Source of the DNA: Kiritimatiellia bacterium
GTDB taxonomy: Bacteria; Verrucomicrobiota; Kiritimatiellia; RFP12; UBA1067
Reading direction: 5' to 3'
Assembly: GCA_017406465.1 (NCBI GenBank)
Contig: JAFQYM010000038.1
Location: 1 to 64,000 of the forward strand
DNA: 64,000 nt
Position 1 is the first letter of the stretch, and every line of letters starts with the position of its first letter. The notes beneath the pieces are model-generated. The model searched no databases. It saw nothing but the letters and a program-made list of their open reading frames with translations, and was not told the origin of the DNA. This document shows, in pieces, positions 9,124 to 18,200 of this stretch. Position numbers and translations under genes: made by a program.

Positions 9124-10227
9124 TTGCCGAACATGCAAAACGACGAGACATCAGGGGCGATTGCCAACTACAGCAAGATAGCGGAGGCGCTGTGCGAGGA
9201 GATTCGCGCTGGCGTGTACTCCGATGAGGGATCGTTCCCGAGTCTCACCAAGATAATGCAGCGTTTCGGAGTTTCGCGTCCAAGTGCCGTCAGGAGCGTC
9301 GCAGAGCTAAAGCGCCTCGGCCTCGTCACGACGCGGAAGGGTGCCGGTACGTTCATCTCGCAGAAGAACCGCACGATAGGCCTCGCGATTCCGGGGACTG
9401 CGGACTCCGAGTTCTTCTCCGCCATCATGGATGGTCTCGTCTTTAACTGCAACAAGTACGGAATGGACCTTGTCGCGGGCGACATTTTCGCCGTGGACCA
9501 CGACAAGCGCGCCAAGCAGGCGGAACGGCTCGCGCGTCATTTTGCCTCGGTTGGCGTGGCGGGCGTCATCATGCAGCCCGTGGGATTCTCGGAAAATGCC
9601 AACCATCTCAATGGCATCATCTCCGATATTCTCGACAAGGCAGGGATTCCGGTTGTCCTTGTTGACTACGACATCGCGACGCCGCCCAACCGCAGCAAGT
9701 ACGACCTTGTGGCGATCGACAACTTCGGCGCAGGACGCAGGGTCGCGGCGCATCTCTTGAATGTTGGAGCGAAGAGGATCTGCTGTCTCCTGCGTCGCCT
9801 GTGCGCGGATAGCGTGCACACGCGCTTTGCGGGTGTAGATGCCGAGGTTTTCCGCACGACGGGGCGTCACGCTACAGTTGTGGTGGGCGAGCCGACCGAC
9901 GGCAAGGCGGTTGCCGCGGCACTCAAGAAGTTCAGGCCCGACGCAATCGTCTGCTCGAACGACATCGCCGCCGGATGGCTCTTAAAGACCCTTAAGAAAC
10001 TTGGTGTCGCCGTTCCTGGCGATGTCATGGTTGCGGGTTTTGACGATGTACGCTTGGCGGCCAGAATGAGACCGGCTCTCACCTCTGTTCGCCAGCCCTG
10101 CTTCGAGATTGCGGACATGGCGTTTAAGGCGCTTTTGGAGCGAATGGCAGATTCGAGTCTCCCGCCGCGCGAGATACTGCTCGACACAACTCTCGTCGTT
10201 CGCAAGTCAACGACACCGTCGCACTAA
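9124..10227 (+). CDS. Transcription regulator, GntR DNA-binding domain fused to LacI-type sensor
   Basis: Residues about 15-80 form a winged helix-turn-helix of the GntR type (IAEALCEEIRAGVY, LTKIMQRFGVSRPSAVRSVAELKRLGLV, GAGTFIS). Residues about 85-365 form a periplasmic-binding-protein-like sensor of the LacI/GalR type (GLAIPGTADSEFFSAIMDGL, VVLVDYDIATPPN, VCSNDIAAGWLLK, GFDDVRLAARMRPALTSVRQP). Such AraR-like hybrids bind palindromes and respond to sugars. The 18-bp palindrome AACTGGTTAAAACCAGTT lies 29 bases downstream of its stop. I infer, without proof, that this protein or a paralogue binds it. The start could also be the Met at 9133. Confidence 0.85.
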   Translation: MPNMQNDETSGAIANYSKIAEALCEEIRAGVYSDEGSFPSLTKIMQRFGVSRPSAVRSVAELKRLGLVTTRKGAGTFISQKNRTIGLAIPGTADSEFFSAIMDGLVFNCNKYGMDLVAGDIFAVDHDKRAKQAERLARHFASVGVAGVIMQPVGFSENANHLNGIISDILDKAGIPVVLVDYDIATPPNRSKYDLVAIDNFGAGRRVAAHLLNVGAKRICCLLRRLCADSVHTRFAGVDAEVFRTTGRHATVVVGEPTDGKAVAAALKKFRPDAIVCSNDIAAGWLLKTLKKLGVAVPGDVMVAGFDDVRLAARMRPALTSVRQPCFEIADMAFKALLERMADSSLPPREILLDTTLVVRKSTTPSH

Positions 10228-10255
10228 GGCATGCCCCCGAAGAAATTTTTGAAGG

Positions 10256-10273
10256 AACTGGTTAAAACCAGTT
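10256..10273. promoter_or_regulatory. 18-bp palindrome, operator-like, copy 1
   Basis: AACTGGTTAAAACCAGTT is a perfect inverted repeat with an AA centre. Its right edge lies 23 bp before TATAAT at 10297. The same sequence with the same spacing occurs at 13717, and a variant at 26591. Its centre would be near -44 relative to the predicted transcript start, touching the -35 region. Confidence 0.8.
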
Positions 10274-10296
10274 GCCCGTTTCGCTGCGTTAATTGA

Positions 10297-10302
10297 TATA
10301 AT
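10297..10302 (+). promoter_or_regulatory. -10 box that sets the start of the BSP-like gene
   Basis: TATAAT at 10297-10302 overlaps the upstream ATG at 10301, so that ATG cannot be in the transcript. The next in-frame ATG, at 10310, is where transcription should begin, which implies a leaderless message. Confidence 0.65.
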
Positions 10303-10309
10303 GAGTGGC

Positions 10310-12307
10310 ATGAAAGCGACCACTCTTCGCATTCTCTGCGCCGCATCGGTCGCGGTGGTTTTCGCGACTTCCGCGTCCGCGCTGAACGTCGTCTACGACA
10401 ATCGCACGCCGCAGGAGCACCGCGAATGGGCGGAGCGCAACCATCTTCCAGCGCACATGGAAGTCGCAGCGCGGCGCATCTGCACTGCGCTTTACGGCAA
10501 CGAACCGCGCTCGCGCCTGTACGAGAACTTCACCATCACCCTCTACCTTGCGCCGACGAGAGGCGGAAATCCCGCGTTCGCGTCCGGACGCCGCATCACG
10601 TGGAAGGTGGGCGAGCATCCGTCTGGCACAATCGGGGAATGTCCCGGGATACTCGTCCACGAGATGACGCATGTCCTCGACATGGGGTCGGACCGGGTGT
10701 TCACCGAGGCGATGGCGGACTGGGTGCGCTACTACAGGGTGTGCACTAATCCCGCAGGGGTGCTTGACCGACGGTACGGTGCGCTGCGCGGCGGACGCAA
10801 CTACGGCAAGTATGCGGCGGGCGCGAACTTCGTCGACTTCATGACGCAGAACTACGGCGAAGGTACGATCTACAGGATTCTGCAGGGCTACGCGAAGCAC
10901 CACGGCAAGGTATGGGAGAATGTGTTCGGCAAGACGTTTGACGGCCTTGTGGGCGAGTGGCGCCAGATGGAGACGATATATGATCCGGTGTTCCAGTGGA
11001 CGTACACCGGAACGGCCGAGGGAAAGCGCCGCTGGGACGGGAAGTTCTGCGGACTCAGATCCGTTGCGGCGAAGGAGGCCTCGGACAAGTCCGGCGCGTG
11101 GATAGACGGCACGACGGCCGGACGGGTCAACAACGTATCCGACGGCAGTCTTGCGATTGCGCTGCACGGCAGGTTCCCGTCCGGCGGCACGCCAGTGGCG
11201 ATAGCCTCTTTGGGCGCGGCGAAGGAAGGCGAGGGGAAGTCGGTGCTGCTTGCGTCCGGGCAGAGGCGCGACACGCTGTACGCGCATGTCGTCGCGACGG
11301 TGCACGGGAAACCTTGCGCAATTGTCACGACGCGGCAGATTCCCGTCCCCGCCCTTGCCACGAAGCCGCACGCCGTCGTGCTGTCGGTAGCCCGAGGGAA
11401 TGAAGCGCAGATATCCGTCGACGGAAAGACGCCCGTCGTTGTCGACATGAAGACGAAGTGCGCCGGCTGCTCGTTCGCCCCTGTGTTCGCGGTTGGAGGA
11501 ATGTCGGGTGGAATCGGCGTCGCAGGAATCGCCGAAGCGCGCGGCGAGAAGGGCATCTGCATAGACGACATGCGCGTCTTTGCGCGTGCGTTCAGGAGGC
11601 GCGAGACGGCGGACTACGCTGCTGCGTTCGGCCCGGACTACCGCGCTGCGGTCGCGGTCAGCGCGGAATGGTGCGGCAAGCCCGGCGCGGCAATAGACGA
11701 TCCCGCCAGCTGGCGGTGCTTCAATTCCATCGGCGAGCGCGTCGGCGTTCTGCCTTCCAAGGATACCGTCGTGAGGGTGTGGGGACGGAATCTGCCGTCA
11801 GTCCCGTCTAAGTCTAAGTTTTCATGCAAGTCCTTCATCATCGACGGAATCGTCGTGGTCGAGGATGCGGATGTCGATCTACGCGGCGCGGGTGTCGTGG
11901 AATTTGCGGACAACACGCATGTCATAACGCGAAACGGACGCCGCGTCGCGCTCGCCTCGCTTCGTGCGAACAGCGTCCATCTCGACGGCATGCTCGCCGT
12001 CACGGACGAGATGAAACTGTCCGGGCGCCTCGCAATGAAAGCGGGGAGCGTCCTTCGCCTTCCCATCAACCCCGACAGGGCGTCTGCAAAGTCGATTTCC
12101 ATCATCGGCGACGGAGCGGTGGCGCTCATGCCAGGTTCCTCCGGTCGGCGCAACCAGTTTCAGAAGATCATCCGCCTCGAAGAGATGCCGAATGACATGT
12201 CGCGCTTTCGGCTCGGGCCGTCCGACGGGCCTGACGACGCGGACTTCAAGCCGGCGACCGGCGGCAAGTTCCTCGGCGCAACCCCGCGCAAGCCATCAAA
12301 CCAGTAG
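10310..12307 (+). CDS. Exported BSP-like metalloprotease with LamG-like region
   Basis: The start at 10310 follows from the -10 box overlapping the earlier ATG, and it gives a signal peptide (residues about 1-24, ending SASA). Residues about 25-220 resemble the basic secretory protein family of putative zinc proteases: HEMTHVLD (HExxH near residue 116), then EAMADWVRYY and NYGEGTIYRILQGY. Residues about 240-435 resemble a LamG/concanavalin-type beta sandwich (SDGSLAIALHGRF, CIDDMRVFARAF). The remainder (about 440-640) is beta-repeat sequence like surface proteins. It is probably extracellular; the substrate is unknown. The promoter carries the 18-bp palindrome. Confidence 0.7.
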   Translation: MKATTLRILCAASVAVVFATSASALNVVYDNRTPQEHREWAERNHLPAHMEVAARRICTALYGNEPRSRLYENFTITLYLAPTRGGNPAFASGRRITWKVGEHPSGTIGECPGILVHEMTHVLDMGSDRVFTEAMADWVRYYRVCTNPAGVLDRRYGALRGGRNYGKYAAGANFVDFMTQNYGEGTIYRILQGYAKHHGKVWENVFGKTFDGLVGEWRQMETIYDPVFQWTYTGTAEGKRRWDGKFCGLRSVAAKEASDKSGAWIDGTTAGRVNNVSDGSLAIALHGRFPSGGTPVAIASLGAAKEGEGKSVLLASGQRRDTLYAHVVATVHGKPCAIVTTRQIPVPALATKPHAVVLSVARGNEAQISVDGKTPVVVDMKTKCAGCSFAPVFAVGGMSGGIGVAGIAEARGEKGICIDDMRVFARAFRRRETADYAAAFGPDYRAAVAVSAEWCGKPGAAIDDPASWRCFNSIGERVGVLPSKDTVVRVWGRNLPSVPSKSKFSCKSFIIDGIVVVEDADVDLRGAGVVEFADNTHVITRNGRRVALASLRANSVHLDGMLAVTDEMKLSGRLAMKAGSVLRLPINPDRASAKSISIIGDGAVALMPGSSGRRNQFQKIIRLEEMPNDMSRFRLGPSDGPDDADFKPATGGKFLGATPRKPSNQ

Positions 12308-12326
12308 TTCGCTATGACGTGGGAAT

Positions 12327-12359
12327 AATGGGGAGGGACCCCATTGTGATTTCGTTTTT
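12327..12359 (+). terminator. Intrinsic terminator after the BSP-like gene
   Basis: Perfect inverted repeat AATGGGG / CCCCATT (12327-12333 and 12339-12345) with loop AGGGA, followed by a T-rich stretch ending in TTTTT. It separates the plus-strand gene from the convergent ATPase gene. Confidence 0.6.
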
Positions 12360-12378
12360 CGCGCCATAATCGGCTGAA

Positions 12379-13515
12379 TCAGAAGATGCGGCCAGACCAG
12401 AGCTGGTCGATAAATACACGCCAAGGAAGTATGCCGATTTCGTCCGTTTCCCTTTCCGTGGGTTCGTCGCACACAAGCAGCCGCCGGGCAAATCGCCCCT
12501 CGTCGGCGATTGCGCGAAGACCCTTCAAATCCTCCTTGTCCGCATTGCGCGTCGTCTTGACTTCGATTGCCGTTTCGCCGTTGATGACAAAATCGACTTC
12601 AATCTTGGTGCGCGTGCGCCAGTAGGCGATTTCGGCGTCGCGCCTGCAGGCGTCAGCGTAGGCGCTGATTTCGTGGAGAATCCAGCTCTCGAATGCATCG
12701 CCGTATTCGGGTGTGCCGCGAACGAGCTCTTTGCGCCGCTGGAGCCGTCTGGTGACGCCCGTGTCGAAGAGATAGAACTTGGACGTTTCGACAGTCTTTC
12801 TGGATTGCCCCTTGCGCCATACGGGGACTTCCCGGGCAAGAAGGGTGTCGTTGAGTATCTTGAAATACTCCTGGACGGTGCTTCTGGGAATCTGCGCGTC
12901 GGAGGAGATGGACTGGTAGTTGATCTGGTCTCCGCTGGAGAGGGCGGCTATTTCGAGGAAGCGGCTGAACGCCGGCAGATTCCTCGTCGCCCCCTCCTGC
13001 ATGATTTCCTGCTGAAGATAGAGCGAGACATATCCGGCGAGGTCTTCTTCCGGTTCGTCAGAAAACCATATCCCCGGAAGAAGTCCATAGTTCATGGCGC
13101 GGTCGAGGTCGAATCTATCGCCCAGCTCCGATGCGGAGAAAGGATGTATGTTCCTAACCCTCGCCCTGCCGCCCAAGAGGTTGACTCCGCCTCTGCGGAG
13201 CTTTCTGGCGCTGGAGCCCGTGAGAAGAAACTTGAATCCGCGCGATTCTATGAGGCGGTGCACTTCGTCGAGCAGCGACGGCATCTTTTGGATCTCGTCG
13301 ATGACTATCGGCCGGTTTTCGCGGCAGACCTCCTCGATGTATCCAGCATTGCGGGCAAGGCGGGAGAATGTATCGGAGTTGAGCAGATCAAAAATGTATG
13401 CGTCGGGAATCGTTTCGCGTATGAGCGACGACTTGCCGCATTGGCGAGGTCCGAAAAGAAAGCAGGACTTGTGCTCAAGTACGCTGGAAACGTCGAGTTT
13501 TCGCTGAATATACAT
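12379..13515 (-). CDS. AAA-type ATPase with DUF4143 C-terminus
   Basis: Member of the widespread ATP-binding AAA_14/DUF4143 family, whose function is unknown. Walker A is GPRQCGKSS near residues 23-31 and Walker B is IVIDEIQK near 70-77. A sensor strand FLLTGSSARKL lies near 95-105. The C-terminal half contains a helical linker and a nuclease-like segment (IEVDFVINGETAIEVKTTRN), reminiscent of PD-(D/E)XK sequences. Length 378 aa is usual for the family. It is a lone gene opposite to its neighbours, as these mobile accessory genes often are. A long open frame on the plus strand here is an antisense shadow. Confidence 0.8.
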   Translation of the reverse strand: MYIQRKLDVSSVLEHKSCFLFGPRQCGKSSLIRETIPDAYIFDLLNSDTFSRLARNAGYIEEVCRENRPIVIDEIQKMPSLLDEVHRLIESRGFKFLLTGSSARKLRRGGVNLLGGRARVRNIHPFSASELGDRFDLDRAMNYGLLPGIWFSDEPEEDLAGYVSLYLQQEIMQEGATRNLPAFSRFLEIAALSSGDQINYQSISSDAQIPRSTVQEYFKILNDTLLAREVPVWRKGQSRKTVETSKFYLFDTGVTRRLQRRKELVRGTPEYGDAFESWILHEISAYADACRRDAEIAYWRTRTKIEVDFVINGETAIEVKTTRNADKEDLKGLRAIADEGRFARRLLVCDEPTERETDEIGILPWRVFIDQLWSGRIF

Positions 13516-13699
13516 CAGATTTCCTCCTGTCTGACGTTCAAACGAGCATATTCTATCATTTATGACGGGCAGAAGTCAATGGCAAATCGCCAACTCTATC
13601 GGCAGATTTGCAGTAAATTCGCCAACTCTGTCGGCGGTTTGCTAACTATCTTTGGTTATCTTTTCATGTGCTCTCATGTCTTTGCGCTGCGGAGTTTCA

Positions 13700-13734
13700 A
13701 AAACCAGTTGAAAAAAAACTGGTTAAAACCAGTT
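13700..13734. promoter_or_regulatory. 18-bp palindrome, operator-like, copy 2, with extra half-site
   Basis: A perfect AACTGGTTAAAACCAGTT lies at 13717-13734, 23 bp before TATAAT at 13758. A second half-site, AAAACCAGTT, precedes it at 13700-13709, which also creates CCAGTT...AACTGG. The arrangement suggests cooperative binding of a dimeric regulator. Confidence 0.8.
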
Positions 13735-13757
13735 CGCTATCACTGGAGAGTTCATGT

Positions 13758-13791
13758 TATAATATCGTTGCAAATGAATATGCAAAGGAGG
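13758..13791 (+). promoter_or_regulatory. -10 box and ribosome site of the thioredoxin-fold gene
   Basis: TATAAT lies at 13758-13763. Unlike the leaderless promoters, this transcript has a leader of about 32 nt with a strong AGGAGG at 13786-13791, 10 nt before the ATG at 13802. Confidence 0.65.
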
Positions 13792-13801
13792 GACATCAGA
13801 T

Positions 13802-15247
13802 ATGACCCGCTTTATGAAAACAACTGCTGCTGTCGCCGTCGCGGCAATCGCGGCAATTGCCGCAAACGCGGCGGATGCGAACGGCGTCAAGCTCAAGGTC
13901 ACCGGCGTCGCCGTGGTGGACGACACGTACGACGGCAAGAGAGGGGCAAAGTTCCTGCCGCCGGAGACGCGCGTCGTTGTCCCGTCGGACAAGCGGCTTG
14001 CGCTGTTCCGCGTTGAGTATGACGTGCCGACGAACATGAACGTATGCATCTACCTTGATGCGAACGGCCACGAGGACAAATTCGGCTTGGGCTGCAATTT
14101 CGGCACCAGCGGATCAGGTCTATACAGCGGAGCAGGCGTCTGCGCAAGGATTCTCCATCTGGATGGAAAGAACTACTGTGAGGGCGGCGACTTGTACGAC
14201 GACGGTGTGTTGGTGAAGTCTGTCAGGCTGTTCTGCTACGAAGAAGAAGACGATGAATGCGGTTTCTATGTCTGCGATGCGCCGGTCAACGTCCTGTTCG
14301 CGAAGGACGGCGAGAAGAAGACTGGCGGCTTCAAGGTGCTGGAGCCCCTGCCGCCGCCGCCCGCCAAGTCGCTTTCGCTCCTGCCGGGCTGGACGGAGGA
14401 CTTCAAGGCGGCGTGTGCCCAGGCGAAGAAGGAGGGCAAGCTCGTCCTCGCGTACTTCCTCAACTCTCGCCCGGGCGATGACGGCAAGGCAACGAGAGTT
14501 CTGGACCACGAGGTGCTTGGCTCCGAGGAGTTCCTGAAAAAGGCCGGCGAGTCGTATGTCCTATACATGGCGGAGCTTTACAAGCCCTGCCAATCATGGA
14601 CTGCGCACAACAATGTCATTCCGGCATGCAAATATGCCGCGCGGAAGGGGACGTTCTCTCCCCCGGAAATGGCGATCGTCCATCCCGACGGTTCGCGCGT
14701 TGCGCTTCTGGACAAGGGCGGCTGGGAAGGGGGCGTCGACGGCTATCTCGCGAAGATGGAAAAGGGGCGCAAGGCCGGTCTTGCAAAGCAAGAGGCGGCG
14801 AAAAAGGCGCGCGAAAAGGCGGCGAAGAAAATCCCGCCGAAGACAGACAAAACATCTACGCCCGCCGGCTTCACCGACAATCTCGACGAGGCGCTCGCCA
14901 AGGCGAAGGCCGAGGGCAAGCTCGTCTATGCCTGCTTTTCCGGCAGCGACTGGTGCTACTGGTGCAAGAAGCTGGAAGATGAGGTGCTGTCCGACCCTTT
15001 GTTCGTGGCGGGCGTGATGGACGACTACGTCCTCGTGTTCATCGATTCGCCTCAGAACAAGGCGCGGCTCTCGGATCACGCGAAAGCCGAAAATAAAAAG
15101 CTGACGAAGAAATACGGCATAGAGGGCTATCCCACGGCGCTCATCCTCGACGGCGACGGCAAAAAGGTCGGCAAGACCGGCTACCGCGAGGGCGGAGCGG
15201 CGGAATACGTGAAGTATCTCAAGTCCATCAAGAAAGACCACCAATAA
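13802..15247 (+). CDS. Exported protein with two thioredoxin-like domains
   Basis: The signal peptide covers about residues 1-24 (TTAAVAVAAIAAIAANA). A beta-rich domain runs to about 180. A first thioredoxin-like domain (about 195-320) lacks the CxxC motif (LAYFLNSRPGDDG at the usual site). A Lys/Ala-rich linker of about 25 residues follows. A second thioredoxin-like domain (about 355-480) has an intact redox site WCYWCKK near residue 384. The second domain resembles DsbD-gamma or thioredoxin_7 proteins, so thiol-disulfide exchange outside the cytoplasm is likely. Only 15 bp separate it from the next gene, so it may serve the cysteine-containing caspase fusion encoded there. The promoter has the 18-bp palindrome. 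Confidence 0.75.
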   Translation: MTRFMKTTAAVAVAAIAAIAANAADANGVKLKVTGVAVVDDTYDGKRGAKFLPPETRVVVPSDKRLALFRVEYDVPTNMNVCIYLDANGHEDKFGLGCNFGTSGSGLYSGAGVCARILHLDGKNYCEGGDLYDDGVLVKSVRLFCYEEEDDECGFYVCDAPVNVLFAKDGEKKTGGFKVLEPLPPPPAKSLSLLPGWTEDFKAACAQAKKEGKLVLAYFLNSRPGDDGKATRVLDHEVLGSEEFLKKAGESYVLYMAELYKPCQSWTAHNNVIPACKYAARKGTFSPPEMAIVHPDGSRVALLDKGGWEGGVDGYLAKMEKGRKAGLAKQEAAKKAREKAAKKIPPKTDKTSTPAGFTDNLDEALAKAKAEGKLVYACFSGSDWCYWCKKLEDEVLSDPLFVAGVMDDYVLVFIDSPQNKARLSDHAKAENKKLTKKYGIEGYPTALILDGDGKKVGKTGYREGGAAEYVKYLKSIKKDHQ

Positions 15248-15262
15248 AAATTGTGTAAAACC

Positions 15263-18200
15263 ATGAAACAATCTATCGCTGTTTCGGTGATTGCAGCCTG
15301 CTTCTGCGCGGCGGGGATGACGGCGCTGGCCGTTGATTTCAACATGCTCTCGTGCTGTCCGGGCGAGAACACGGCGACGCAGGCGCGGTTTGTCTGGCAC
15401 TCCGGCAGCAGCTCGTGCCTGCTTTTCTGCGCCAAGGCGTCCAGCCCGGAGAACGTGTACACCATACTCCCCTACGCCAGGCAGAACAAGCCGGTGGCTT
15501 TTCGTTCCGCCGATGTCGCATACTACAAATACGAGGCGCAGATATCCGACCTCGAGCCGGACACGGAATACCTCTACTGGGTTGAGGCGGGCAGCGATGC
15601 GTCCGCCCGCCAGAAGTTCAAGACGGCCGGAACGAGCGGCAGCTTCAATTTCCTCTGGATGAGCGACGTCCATGCGCATCCCGACAATCCCGGCAAGATG
15701 ACGACGGTCGAGCTGCTTCGTCAGGATGCGGAGGCGCAAACGGCATCGTCCGGCGGAATCGACCTTGTCCTCTTTTCCGGCGATGCGGTGAAGTACGGCT
15801 CGCGCTACGACAACTGGCAGCAGTGGAACGGTGCGCCGACGGTGACGAACTACATGTTCGCCATGATTCCCGGAAACAAGGAATACTACTACACCGGCTC
15901 CAGCACGTTCTACGACTACTACTGGTATCTCGCCGTGAAGAACAACCCGCCGAACGGACCCGGCACGACGGAGCAGGAGGGCTGCTACTGGTTCCTGCGC
16001 GACGGCGTGATGTTCGTCGGCATCGACTCGCTGATTCACAAGGGGTCAAGGATGACGATGTACAACAAGAAGAGCGAGGTCCTCGCGGCGCAGACAAACT
16101 GGTTCGACAAAGTCGTCACATCGCAGCGCGGCAAGTTCCGCTACCTCGTCGTCTTCCAGCACGATCCGTGGTTCGTGTATGCGGCGACAAAGAATTCGTT
16201 CGACAAGTCGCGCGGCAACTACGATACGTGGCGGCACGTGTTCGACAAGCACAAAGTGGACCTTGCGCTCTCCGGCGACGAGCACAACTACATCCGCACT
16301 AAGCCTTTGCGCGGGGATTCCGCAAATTCCGACGGCACGATCTACATGGTGGCCGGGCAGATAGAGGAGAGCAACTACTCCGCCACGATAACAACGGACA
16401 TCGCAAGCTACGGCAACTCGAACGCGACAAAGTACTTCGACTGCATGGGCGCTACGGATGCTTCCTGCGGAGCGGCATGGATCGAGGTGCGGCCTGATTC
16501 GCTGAAGGTGACGGAGTTCTGGGACAAGTGGCAGAGTCCGAACTACAAGGTCTACGACACCGTGACGATAACACCCAAGGCGAGAGGCTGGGCGTTCGAG
16601 GATATCGGCGCGCGGGCACACAAGCGCTACCGCTTCGCCGTGGACGCACCGAGGAGCGATTCGAGGATGATGCAGTTGTCCGAAATCGAGCTTCTGGATG
16701 CCAACGGGAATGTGATTCCGCCCAGTGATTTTACTCTGGCTTGGGATTTGATGACGACAAACTCGGCAGGACAGACATACCCGTCGAACGAAAATCCAGG
16801 CCTTGCCGCAGATGGAAAGCTCGATACAAAGTGGCTGGACTATCGCGCGGGTCTCGACAATCCTGCGGACGTGCGCGCCGCCGCGTGGCTCGACTTCTGC
16901 TTTTCAAGCCCCGTGAAGATATCCGGCTACCGCTGGTACACGGCGGGCGACAACAGCTGGTACCCGAGCCGCGCGCCGGTTTCGTGGACGTTCTCGGCCT
17001 ACGACGACAATGACGACACGTGCTACATTCTGGACAGGGTGTCGGGATACGACTCTCCCAAGGATAACAAAGTTCTCGCGTACCCGCTGCCGCCTTCGCC
17101 CGACGAGCCCGACGAACCGGCCGGGCCTGGGGAATCGGCCGTCACAACCGCGGGCGGGGTCTACTACGCATTGAGCGTGGGAGTAAACAACTACAAGAAC
17201 GACAGGCAGAACAAGCTCAACGGCTGCGTTGCCGACGCGGAGGACGTGCTGAGCGCGTGCACGAACGGCGTCAAGGGATTGTGGAATCCGATGAACTGCC
17301 GCTGCCTCAGCGACTCGGCGGCGACGCGCTCCGCCGTGCGGGCGCAGTTCCAGACATTGGCAGGCGAGGCGAGAAAAGGCGACACTGTTCTCTACTACCA
17401 TTCGAGCCATGGCGGCGACGACTGTCTTTGCCTCTACGACGCAGAATACTACGCCGATCAGTTGGCGGAGGACCTTATGCGGTTCGCGGCGGGCGTCCGT
17501 GTTGTCGTCGTTCTTGACACGTGCCATTCGGCAAGCATGTTCAAGGGGGCGGACGAAGACTCCGAGTCTGGTCCGTGGGATTTCGCCGCGAGCGTCCAGG
17601 CGTACATGGACGCGATGCAGACGGTGCTGACGAAAGGCGCCAAGTCCGCCGCCGCGAGCGGTCCGTCCGTCGGATGGGTCACGGCCTGCGACGACGACCA
17701 GACTTCCCTTGAGTCAAACAAGCGCGGAAAGTTCACGAAGCCGTTTGTGGAGGCGTGGAAGACGGACGGCACGGACGCGAACGGCGACGGCTACAACGAC
17801 TTCAAGGAGATGTTCAACATTGCAGCGCCGAAGGCCGTCGACAGCGTGCGTGCGCCGCAGACATTAAATGAAAGCCTCCTCAGGAATGTCGCCGCATGGG
17901 AGGTGTTCTACCATCCTGTTGTTTCTGACAAGTGGCTTGAGGAGACAATGGACACGAGGCTTTCGACTGGAGCGTGGTCCGAACCCGTTTCATACGACTC
18001 TGACGGCAGGGCGTATCTCGGCGGCGAAGTCGTCTTTACGCCATTCCACGCCTCCACGGGGAATGTCGTGACGGTAGAGACAAAGGCGCAGTTCTGCGAA
18101 TACACAAGTGACGATGTGCCTGACATGACCGCCCAGGCCGCCGTCAGGCTCTCCACCAACGGATGTTTCCAGGTGTGGGCGAAGACGGGGTGGGTGGATG

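Noticed and set aside
10301-10309. ATG at 10301 as the start of the BSP-like gene
   Set aside because: It overlaps the TATAAT box, so it would lie upstream of the transcript start; the ATG at 10310 is preferred.
12673-14016. Plus-strand open frame of about 450 codons across the ATPase gene and the palindrome region
   Set aside because: It runs through the promoter and operator of the next gene and lies antisense to clear Walker motifs of the DUF4143 ATPase.
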